Below, in pieces: positions 57,405-64,000 of a DNA stretch of 64,000 nucleotides. A program made the translations under genes and the position numbers. The DNA comes from Thermophilibacter mediterraneus. Its GTDB lineage: Bacteria > Actinomycetota > Coriobacteriia > Coriobacteriales > Atopobiaceae. The stretch's first letter is position 1, and every line of letters begins with the position of its first letter. Under the pieces are notes generated by a model. It ran no database searches. It was given only the letters and a program-made list of their open reading frames with translations, and was not told where the DNA came from. The stretch is from positions 186,001-250,000 of the forward strand of contig NZ_FPKO01000008.1 in assembly GCF_900119385.1 (NCBI RefSeq), given 5' to 3'.

Positions 57405-60400
57405 TTACGCATCAACCACCTTTCCGGTGGCGTGGTCGAGGCGCTGCGAGACGACGCGGCTCACGCCGTCCGCCTGCATCGACACGCCGTAGAGGACGTC
57501 CGCCTGCTCCATCGTCCGCCTCTGGTGCGAGATGACGATGAGCTGCGTGGTTTCCTTGAGCCGCTCGATGGCGTCGAGCAGCTTGGAGAGGTTGGAGTCG
57601 TCGAGCGCGGCCTCAACCTCGTCGAACACGTAGAACGGCACGGTGCGCACCTTGTAGACCGCGAAGAGCAGCGCGAGCGCCGTGAGGGACTTCTCGCCGC
57701 CGCTCATGAGCATCATCTTGGCGATGCGCTTGCCGCGCGGCTGCGCCACGATCTCGATGCCGGTCTCGGAGGGGTTGTCCGGGTCGGTCATCTCGATGTG
57801 GGCCTGGCCGCCCGGGAACAGCAGCGAGAAGATCTCCGAGAAGTTCTCGTTCACCCGGTCGAAGACCGCGAGGAAGCGCGTGCGCATCTTGCGGTCGATG
57901 GCGGCCGTGATCTTCTTCAGGGACGCCCGCGCCGCCTCGAGGTCGGCGACCTGCTCGCCGATGTAGTCCGCGCGCTCCTTGAGGCGCTGGTACTCGTCCA
58001 TGGCGACGGCGTTGACCGGCCCGATCGACTCGATCTGGCGCCGCAGCTCGGCGACGCGGCGCTCGGCGGCGTCCCGGTCCTCGGGCTCGGGGACCAGAAG
58101 TGCCTCGTCGAGAACGGCGCCGGTCGCCGTGATGGCGTTGATGGCGCCCTCGACCTGCACCTCGAGCCGCCCGAGGTCGACCTTGACCTCCGACGCGGCC
58201 TCGCGGGCGGCGTCGAGCTCCTCCGACGCGGCCGCGGCGGCCTCGCGGGCGGAGCCGATGGTGCGCTTGAGCGAGTCGGAGTCGGCCTCGGCGAGCGAGG
58301 CGCGGTCCTTGAGGCGCGCCGCCCACTCGAGGGCGCGCGTGCGCACGGCGTCGTAGCGGTCGTGCAGCGGGTCGACGCGCAGGCGGACGACCTCGAGGGA
58401 GCGCGAGCTGCGCTCGGTCGCCACGATGCGCGCGGCGAGGTCGTCGGCGCGGCGCGCGAGGTCGCGCTCGCGGGTCTCGAGGTTGGCGCGGCGCTCGCTC
58501 GTCATGGCGAGCTCGAGGCGCGCGTCGGAGAGCTCGCGGCTCGCCCTCCCCTGCTGCGCGACGGCGTCCTGGTGCTCGTCGGAGCGCTCGGAGAGCTCGG
58601 TCGCGAGGGCGTCGGCGCGCTCGCGGGCGGCGCGGGCGGCGCTGCGGTGGGCGTCGATCTGCCCGCGGGCCTCCGCGGCGCGCGCGGCGGCGGCGGCGCG
58701 GCGCTTCTCGACCTGGGAGCGCTCCGAGGTGGCGCTCGCGAGCTGGGCCTCGAGCCTGCCGCGCTCGGCGGTGGCGGAGCTCAGCTCGGCGCTCAGGCGC
58801 GCGAGCTCCCCCTTGGCGGCCGCGAGCCGCTCGCGGGCGGCCGAGAGGCCGTCCTCCCCCTCCGAGACGCGCTCCTCGGCGGCCGCGAGCGCCTCCTCGA
58901 GCGCGGGCATCCCCTCGTCGAGCGCGCGGATGCGACGCTTGCGCTCGAGGGCGCCCGCCTCGCTCGTGGGGGCGCTCCCCACGTGCAGCCTGCCGTCCGG
59001 CAGCACCGCCACGCCGTCCATCGTGACGTAGGTGAGCTGCGGGGCCGCCTCGTGGGCGCGCACCGCCTCGGTCGCGTCCCCCACGAGGCGGACGTCGCCG
59101 AGAAGGACCTCGATCAGGGCGCGCGCCTCGTCCCCCACGCGCAGCCGGCTCAAAAGCGGCGTCCCCGGCGCGCCCGGCGCCGCCTCGCGGCCGGCGGCGC
59201 GCAGCCAGGAGATGGTGGCGCGGCCCTCGGTGCCGGAGAGCGAGAGCGCCTCGTCCGCGAGGCGGGCGGCGGCGTCGGAGTCCGCCACGACGAGCGCGGC
59301 GAGGTCATCCCCGAGCAGCTGCTCGACGAGGCCCTCGACCTCCTCGTCGGCGTCGATGAGGTCGGCGAGGCGGCACCTCACCCCCTCCCCGGCGCGCTCC
59401 GCGAGGCTCGCCGCGAGCGGGCTCGCCTTCTCGACGTCGGCGTCGACGGAGCGCAGCGCGTCGAGGGTGGCCCGCGCGGACGAGAGCGCGGCGCGGGCGT
59501 CGCGCTCCTCGGCGCGGGCGGCGTCGAGCTCGGAGGAGCGGCGGGATATCTCGGCGGAGAGGGCATCCGCGCGGCCGCGGGCCTCGTCGAGCTCGATGGC
59601 GAGGTCGGCGCTGCGGTCGGAGCGCTCGGCGATGGCCTCGGAGGTGGTGCGGGCGGTCTCCTCGAGCTGCTCGAGGCGCGAGGCGAACATCTGGTCCTCG
59701 ACCTCGGCGTTGCCCACCTGGTCCTCGAGCTTGGCGTAGGCGAGCGTCTCGCGGTCGGCCTCGGTGCGGGCCGCGCGCTCGGCGGAGGAGAGGCGGCTGA
59801 GCTCGTCGTCGAGGGCGCGGCGCCTCGCGACCGCCTCGTGCGAGGCGCGCGAGAGCTCGTCGAGCGACGCGCGCAGGTCGCGCTCGCGCACGCGCGCGTC
59901 CGAGAGCTCGCCGGCGACGCGCTCGTGCTCCTCGCGGGCGTCGGCGCGCTGCTTCTGCATGGCGGAGAGCTGCATGCGCATGTCGGACAGGCGCCCGACC
60001 ATGTTCTTGCCCTTCTCCTCGAGCAGGCGCATGTCGGAGTCCATCTGAGCGAGCTGCGCCTGGAGGCGCCGGCGCTGCTCGCCGAGGTCGCCGACGAACA
60101 GGCCCTTCTGCTCGAGCAGGGACTGGAGCTTCTCGAGCTCGCGGTTCTTCTCGTCGCAGCGGTACTGGGCGAGCTCGATGGCCGCGTCGGCCTCGCGGCC
60201 GCGGGCGACGAGCCGGTCGTAGGCGCCCTGGAGCCTCCGCAGGTCGTCGACGGCGAGCTGCGTGGTGAGCTCCCTGAGCTCGTCCTCGAGCGCGCGGGCG
60301 CGCTGGGCCTTGTCGACCTGGCGCTCGAGCGGCCTCAGCTGCCGCGCGAGCTCGCGCGAGAGGAGCTTGGCCCGGGTGAGGTTCTCGTCCATGGAGACGA

Positions 60401-60941
60401 GCTTGCGCTGGCTGCGCTCCTTGCGGCGGCGGTGCTTCGAGATGTCGGCGGCCTCCTCGATGAGGGCGCGCCGCTCCTCGGGGCGGCTCGAGAGGATCGA
60501 GTCGAGCTTGCCCTGCGAGATGATCGAGTGTGTGTCCTTGCCGAGGCCCGAGTCGTGCAGGATGTCCTGGACGTCCATGAGGCGCGAGGGGGCCCCGTTG
60601 ATGAGGTACTCCGACTCGCCCGAGCGGTACATCCGCCGCGTGACGCCCACCTCGGTGAAGTCGATGGGCAGCGTGTGGTCGGAGTTGTCGAGCACGAGCG
60701 TGACCTCGGCCACGCCGACCGCGCCGCGCGCGGACGAGCCCGAGAAGATGACGTCCTCCATGGCCTGGCCGCGCAGCTGCTTGGCGCTCTGCTCGCCGAG
60801 GACCCACAGGATCGCGTCGGAGACGTTTGACTTGCCGGAGCCGTTGGGCCCGACCACGACCGTGAGGCCGGGGTCGAACACCATCTGCGTCCGGTCGGCG
60901 AAGGACTTGAACCCCTTGAGTGTCAGCGACTTCAGGTACAC
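57405..60941 (-). CDS. smc: Chromosome segregation protein SMC
   Basis: A 1178-residue SMC ATPase. N-terminal head with GPNGSGKSNVSDAILWVLGE (Walker A, about residue 32), a first coiled coil (about 170-500), the hinge (about 510-670, with LADLIDADEEVEGLVEQLLG and YVTMDGVAVLPDGRLHVG), a second coiled coil, and the C-terminal head with signature LMSGGEKSLTALALLFAVY and Walker B FYVFDEVEAALDDSN. Full length. It lies between rnc and ftsY; no scpA/scpB are in the window. Confidence 0.96.
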   Translation of the reverse strand: MYLKSLTLKGFKSFADRTQMVFDPGLTVVVGPNGSGKSNVSDAILWVLGEQSAKQLRGQAMEDVIFSGSSARGAVGVAEVTLVLDNSDHTLPIDFTEVGVTRRMYRSGESEYLINGAPSRLMDVQDILHDSGLGKDTHSIISQGKLDSILSSRPEERRALIEEAADISKHRRRKERSQRKLVSMDENLTRAKLLSRELARQLRPLERQVDKAQRARALEDELRELTTQLAVDDLRRLQGAYDRLVARGREADAAIELAQYRCDEKNRELEKLQSLLEQKGLFVGDLGEQRRRLQAQLAQMDSDMRLLEEKGKNMVGRLSDMRMQLSAMQKQRADAREEHERVAGELSDARVRERDLRASLDELSRASHEAVARRRALDDELSRLSSAERAARTEADRETLAYAKLEDQVGNAEVEDQMFASRLEQLEETARTTSEAIAERSDRSADLAIELDEARGRADALSAEISRRSSELDAARAEERDARAALSSARATLDALRSVDADVEKASPLAASLAERAGEGVRCRLADLIDADEEVEGLVEQLLGDDLAALVVADSDAAARLADEALSLSGTEGRATISWLRAAGREAAPGAPGTPLLSRLRVGDEARALIEVLLGDVRLVGDATEAVRAHEAAPQLTYVTMDGVAVLPDGRLHVGSAPTSEAGALERKRRIRALDEGMPALEEALAAAEERVSEGEDGLSAARERLAAAKGELARLSAELSSATAERGRLEAQLASATSERSQVEKRRAAAAARAAEARGQIDAHRSAARAARERADALATELSERSDEHQDAVAQQGRASRELSDARLELAMTSERRANLETRERDLARRADDLAARIVATERSSRSLEVVRLRVDPLHDRYDAVRTRALEWAARLKDRASLAEADSDSLKRTIGSAREAAAAASEELDAAREAASEVKVDLGRLEVQVEGAINAITATGAVLDEALLVPEPEDRDAAERRVAELRRQIESIGPVNAVAMDEYQRLKERADYIGEQVADLEAARASLKKITAAIDRKMRTRFLAVFDRVNENFSEIFSLLFPGGQAHIEMTDPDNPSETGIEIVAQPRGKRIAKMMLMSGGEKSLTALALLFAVYKVRTVPFYVFDEVEAALDDSNLSKLLDAIERLKETTQLIVISHQRRTMEQADVLYGVSMQADGVSRVVSQRLDHATGKVVDA

Positions 60942-60957
60942 GCGGCGTCCCCCTGCG

Positions 60958-61686
60958 CTAGTTGGTGGTGCCGGCGCCCTCGAAGTCGTCCCGCTCGGCG
61001 TAGCCGAGGGAGACGAGCGCGTCGATGGCGGCGGCGCTCTCGGAGGACTTCTTCGAGGAGCCCGTGCCGCGGCCGACGCGACGCCCCTCGACCATCACCA
61101 CGGACGTGAAGGTGGGGTCGTGGGCGGGCCCCTCCTCGGCGACGAGGCGGTACTCGGGACCGCAGTGCAGCTCGCGCTGCGTGACCTCCTGCAGGCGCGA
61201 CTTGGGGCTGATGGGCTTGCGCGCGAGCGCGGGCGAGACCTCGGGGCCGAGGGTCCGCATCACGAACTCGTGCGTGGCGGTGTAGCCGGCGTCGAGGTAG
61301 AGCGCGCCGACGATGGCCTCGTAGACGTTCTCGAGCGCCGAGTGCATGCCGCGCGCCCCCGTGCCCTTCTCGGACTCCCCCATGACGATGAGCTCGGCGA
61401 CGCCGAGGCGCTCGGCCACGCTCGAGAGCATCTTGCCCGAGACGAGGCTGATCTTGGCCTGGGTGAGGGCCCCCTCGTCCATGTCGGGGAAGCGCTCGAA
61501 GAGGTCCCTGGCCACGATGGCGCCCAGGATCGAGTCGCCGAGAAACTCCAGCCGCTCGTAGGAGGCGGACACGGGCATCCCCTCGGCGGCCGAGGGGTGC
61601 GTGAGCGCGGACTCGATGAGCTCGCGCCTCTCAAAGTGGTGGCCGCAGACCCGCTCGGCCTCGGCCACCCGCTGGTGCATCTTCAA
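60958..61686 (-). CDS. rnc: Ribonuclease III
   Basis: A 242-residue double-strand-specific endonuclease that processes rRNA precursors. The catalytic signature ERLEFLGDSILG is near residue 44 and the second acidic site is ENVYEAIVGALYLDAG (about 118). A double-stranded RNA-binding domain fills the C-terminus (PKSRLQEVTQRELHCGPEY ... GTGSSKKSSESAAAIDAL). It lies between acpP and smc, a widely conserved position. Confidence 0.96.
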   Translation of the reverse strand: MKMHQRVAEAERVCGHHFERRELIESALTHPSAAEGMPVSASYERLEFLGDSILGAIVARDLFERFPDMDEGALTQAKISLVSGKMLSSVAERLGVAELIVMGESEKGTGARGMHSALENVYEAIVGALYLDAGYTATHEFVMRTLGPEVSPALARKPISPKSRLQEVTQRELHCGPEYRLVAEEGPAHDPTFTSVVMVEGRRVGRGTGSSKKSSESAAAIDALVSLGYAERDDFEGAGTTN

Positions 61687-61702
61687 CGAACGTGCCCCCC
61701 GC

Positions 61703-61942
61703 TCACTGGGCGCCTGCGATGGCGTCGACGACCTGGCCGACGGTGGCGATGGAGCCGACGGCGTCGTCGGCGAACGTCATGGAGAACTCGTCCTCGAGCG
61801 CGGTGACGAGCTCGAGCAGGTCGAAGGAGTCCGCACCGAGCTCCTTGAGGTTGGTGGACTCGTCGAGGGTGACGTCGTCTCCGAGCGAGAGCGTGTCGTC
61901 GACGACCTCGATGACCTTTGCGAGAATTGCGTCGCGATCCAT
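61703..61942 (-). CDS. acpP: Acyl carrier protein
   Basis: A 79-residue acidic four-helix protein with the phosphopantetheine attachment site GADSFDLLELVTALEDEF (Ser of DSFD, about residue 39). The family more often reads DSLD; the Phe is a mild variation. It is the fatty-acid carrier, and its place after plsX and before rnc matches the usual fatty-acid/phospholipid locus, here without fabD or fabG. Confidence 0.94.
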   Translation of the reverse strand: MDRDAILAKVIEVVDDTLSLGDDVTLDESTNLKELGADSFDLLELVTALEDEFSMTFADDAVGSIATVGQVVDAIAGAQ

Positions 61943-62033
61943 GGTTCCTCCTAGCTTCTGGGCTTGCCCTATTCTACCCCGCGCCCGCCCCGATGCGACC
62001 GTCGCCGGGCCGCGGGCGCGCCGCGCGTCGCCG

Positions 62034-63017
62034 CTACAGCTCGCAGGCCGCGGCGATCTTCTCCACCAGGCCGGCCCGAACCGCCGCGGCGGCCGCGAGC
62101 GTGCCCTTGCGGACGGCCTGGGCGCTCGTCGCGCCGTGCCCCTTCACGACCGGCGCGCGCAGCCCCAGCAGGATCGCGCCGCCGTACTCGTCGCCGGACA
62201 TCTCGGCGGCGAGGGACTTGAGCGACCTGGCGAGCAGCGCCATGCCGATCTTGTTGCCGAGCGACTCCCCCATCGCGGCCTTGAGCCGCTTGACGACGAA
62301 CTTGCCGGTGCCCTCGATGGACTTGAGGGCGACGTTTCCGGTGAAGCCGTCCGCCACGATGACGTCGAAGGTGCCCGCGAGCAGGTCGGTGCCCTCGGCG
62401 TTGCCCGCGAAGCCGCAGTTGCCGGCGGCGAGCGCCTCGTGGTAGGCGAGCGCCATCTCGGAGCCCTTGGTGTCCTCGGAGCCGTTGCAGAGCAGGCCGA
62501 CGCGCGCGTTCTCGACGCCGAGGACGGCGTGGGCGTAGGCGCGCCCCATGTGGGCGAACTGCACCATCACGTCGGGCTTGACGTCCGCGTTGGCGCCCAT
62601 GTCCAAAAAGACGGTGCTCCTTCCCGAGATGCCCGGGAAGGGCAGCGAGAGCGCGGGGCGCTTGACGCCCCTGATGCGACCCACGCCGAAGGTGGCGGCG
62701 GTCAGCACCGCGCCCGTGGAGCCGGCGGAGAAGAGGCCGTCCGCCTCGCCGGCGTGCACCGCCGCGGCGGCGCGCACGATGCTCGCGTCCTTCTTCTTGC
62801 GCACGGCCTGTGCGGGGTGCTCGGACATGGCGATGACCTCGGTGGTGACGAGCGCGCGGGCGCGCGCGTGCGACGCGCAGAACGGCTCGACGACGTCGGC
62901 CGACCCGGCGACGAGGACCTCGAGGTCGGGGTCGTCGGCAAGCGCCATGGCGACGCCCTCGAGCAGGACGGCGGGCTCCTTGTCCGCACCCATGACGTCA
63001 ACGCAGATGGTGGTCAT
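62034..63017 (-). CDS. plsX: Phosphate acyltransferase PlsX
   Basis: A 327-residue enzyme converting acyl-ACP to acyl phosphate for PlsY-dependent phosphatidic acid synthesis. It shows the N-terminal VDVMGADKEP, GLFSAGSTGAVLTAATF, FLDMGANADVKP and the C-terminal GVRAP-like segment LGLRAPVVKGHGATSAQAV. The start ATG has AAGGAGG upstream, and a CATAAT box (63056-63061) may be its -10. The neighbour acpP supplies the carrier. Confidence 0.95.
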   Translation of the reverse strand: MTTICVDVMGADKEPAVLLEGVAMALADDPDLEVLVAGSADVVEPFCASHARARALVTTEVIAMSEHPAQAVRKKKDASIVRAAAAVHAGEADGLFSAGSTGAVLTAATFGVGRIRGVKRPALSLPFPGISGRSTVFLDMGANADVKPDVMVQFAHMGRAYAHAVLGVENARVGLLCNGSEDTKGSEMALAYHEALAAGNCGFAGNAEGTDLLAGTFDVIVADGFTGNVALKSIEGTGKFVVKRLKAAMGESLGNKIGMALLARSLKSLAAEMSGDEYGGAILLGLRAPVVKGHGATSAQAVRKGTLAAAAAVRAGLVEKIAAACEL

Positions 63018-63165
63018 GCTGCCTCCTTGGCTCTGGCTCGCGGTTCAACCGCTCTATTATGACGCATCGCGGGCGGCGGGGTGCGGGGCGCGGGAGAGTC
63101 GGCAGGTCGCGGGCAGCGAGGAGGTGCGGGACGGCGAGGAGGCGAGTTTGTCAGCTCACCCATGC

Positions 63166-63328
63166 GATTGGGTATAACCTTTGATGTTCCCGCGACCGGG
63201 CGGTCACGCGTTGTGGAACAGATTAATCTCTTGCATGTTCTTCTCGCCCTCTTATTGTGTGTTGAGGTTCCACGAGGGTGATCGAACCTCCCCCGACCGA
63301 GCATTTCGACCCGAGGGAGTACCCAATC
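63166..63328. repeat. Intergenic element bounded by GATTGGGT / ACCCAATC (copy 2)
   Basis: GATTGGGT (63166-63173) and ACCCAATC (63321-63328) are exact complements 163 bases end to end. The left end reads ATGCGATTGGGTATAA then TTTGATG, repeated almost exactly on the opposite strand at 14819-14970. TCGACCCGAGGG near the right end also recurs in copy 1. Confidence 0.5.
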
Positions 63329-63394
63329 AGGGCGGTCTCCTGACAAAACTGGCCCTCCCGTGAGCGCGGGAGCCCCAAAACACCCAATGGTGCG

Positions 63395-63519
63395 GGAAAC
63401 GTGGCATAGACGCGCGGGCGGTCGGGCACGCGCGCGACCGGGGCGGGCACGGGCGCGGTCGGGCACACGCGAGCGGAGCGGGCACACGCGCAGGAAACGT
63501 GGCATGGACGCGCGGGCGG
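63395..63519. repeat. 27-bp direct repeat in the rpmF-plsX interval
   Basis: GGAAACGTGGCATAGACGCG and following bases (63395-63421) recur at 63493-63519 with one mismatch, 98 bases apart, in a GC-rich field of shorter repeats. Confidence 0.8.
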
Positions 63520-63687
63520 GGCGTGCGCGCGCGGGCGGGGCGGACGCGCGGGCAACGCGACCCCCGCGCGGGCAACGCGGCCCCCGCGCCCCGGCGGACC
63601 CCGCACGGGGCGACCTGATCGACGCCACGCAAAGAGGCCGACCCATTGCTGGGCCGGCCTCGAAGGTGCGTCATGCCGCGCGGCGGA

Positions 63688-63867
63688 CTACTCGGTGACG
63701 ATGACCTCGCGGTCCTTGTAGTGACCGCAGTTGGGGCACACGTGGTGCGGAAGCTTGGGGGCGCCGCACTGCGGGCACACGGAACGAGCCGCGGCCGAGA
63801 CCTTGCTGTTGGCCGAACGACGGGTGTGGGTGGCGCCGCGGCCCTTCTTTTGCTTGGGTACTGCCAT
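63688..63867 (-). CDS. rpmF: 50S ribosomal protein L32
   Basis: A 59-residue basic protein beginning MAVPKQKKGRGATHTRRSAN with the zinc-binding CPQCGAPKLPHHVCPNCGHY, two CXXC pairs, so it is the zinc-containing form of L32. RpmF often precedes plsX, as here, although a 670-base gap intervenes. AGGAGAG lies 7 bases ahead of the ATG. Confidence 0.95.
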   Translation of the reverse strand: MAVPKQKKGRGATHTRRSANSKVSAAARSVCPQCGAPKLPHHVCPNCGHYKDREVIVTE

Positions 63868-63942
63868 GTCAAACTCTCCTGTCCAAAACCTCTGCCCCTC
63901 CGCTCGCGCAGCGGCAGGCGTGTCTGAGTCATGCGAGGAGAC

Positions 63943-63971
63943 ACTATACCACGACTGTCCCCCGCGCGAAA
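63943..63971 (-). promoter_or_regulatory. Promoter of rpmF
   Basis: On the reverse strand TTTCGC (63966-63971), a 17-base spacer and TATAGT (63943-63948), the latter preceded by TGG, lie about 75 bases before the rpmF start. The last 30 bases of the window hold no recognisable gene. Confidence 0.6.
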
Positions 63972-64000
63972 CGGCTCATCAGCAATTCTTCACGCGGAAG

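Larger units (their letters stand above)
63018..63687. other. Non-coding interval between rpmF and plsX
   Basis: About 670 bases with no credible gene. The stretch 63166-63290 is noticeably less GC-rich than its surroundings. It includes the bounded element at 63166-63328, the string GTTCTTCTCGCCC, a GAGGTTC/GAACCTC hairpin near 63264-63290, and from 63370 on a very GC-rich stretch made of short CGCGCGGGC-type repeats. Confidence 0.6.

Noticed and set aside
56832-60830. 1332-codon plus-strand open frame opposite smc
   Set aside because: Antisense of the SMC coiled-coil region; composition is low-complexity Ala/Arg/Glu/Gly with no motifs.

Overview
The window is a high-GC (roughly 70% by eye) actinobacterial chromosome segment. 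Several features point to the Coriobacteriia, most likely an Olsenella-like member of the Atopobiaceae: an actinobacterial-type integration host factor directly upstream of gmk, a type 1B dihydroorotate dehydrogenase (pyrD plus pyrK), a class III fructose-1,6-bisphosphatase, an ileS T-box leader, and SLH domains. The species call is inference; no rRNA is present. The content is mostly core housekeeping, packed into long reverse-strand operons, with short accessory islands between them.

Layout. 0-6 kb (-): mihF-gmk-rpoZ-thiI-comEA-comEC-holA (partial), joining nucleotide metabolism, RNA polymerase omega and DNA uptake. 6-11.5 kb (-): a complete de novo UMP operon pyrR-B-C-K-D-F behind an attenuator leader. 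11.6-14.3 kb (-): a two-gene polysaccharide/teichoic acid export ABC transporter whose ATPase carries three C-terminal SLH repeats. 14.5 kb (+): tRNA-Asn with its promoter and terminator, then about 0.5 kb of repeats. 15-27 kb (-): rimP-nusA-infB-rbfA-nrnA-truB-ribF-dnaG-rpoD. 27-30 kb (+): an FHA protein followed by a membrane-anchored protein kinase with a DUF6273-like sensor. 30-35 kb (-): leuS and guaB. 35-39.5 kb: an AraC regulator (+) facing two tandem half-ABC exporters (-) with nearly identical ATPase domains. 39.7-42 kb (-): a family-2 glycosyltransferase and rluD. 42.3-43.6 kb (+): an IS1595-like element with a frameshifted transposase. 43.6-48 kb (-): lspA and ileS (T-box controlled), then a decayed transposase and palindromic repeats. 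48-55 kb: fbp (+), ftsH (+), a SpoU rRNA methyltransferase (-), and a YkuD L,D-transpeptidase (+). 55-64 kb (-): rpmF, plsX-acpP-rnc-smc-ftsY-ffh, covering fatty acid/phospholipid initiation, RNA processing, chromosome organisation and the SRP pathway.

Three things stand out. First, four hyper-GC places in the first 25 kb (thiI/comEA, dnaG, ribF, infB) contain exact copies of nearby sequence, direct or inverted, that damage or distort the genes; this looks like one mechanism, probably assembly or amplification artefact, possibly genuine template switching. Second, a cytoplasmic export ATPase fused to SLH repeats and a divergent FHA/kinase pair are unusual accessory architectures. Third, the intergenic DNA is rich in repeated elements: a MITE-like element, two paired GATTGGGT/ACCCAATC elements about 48 kb apart, tandem palindromes, and a recurring GGCGAGAAGRACC motif.
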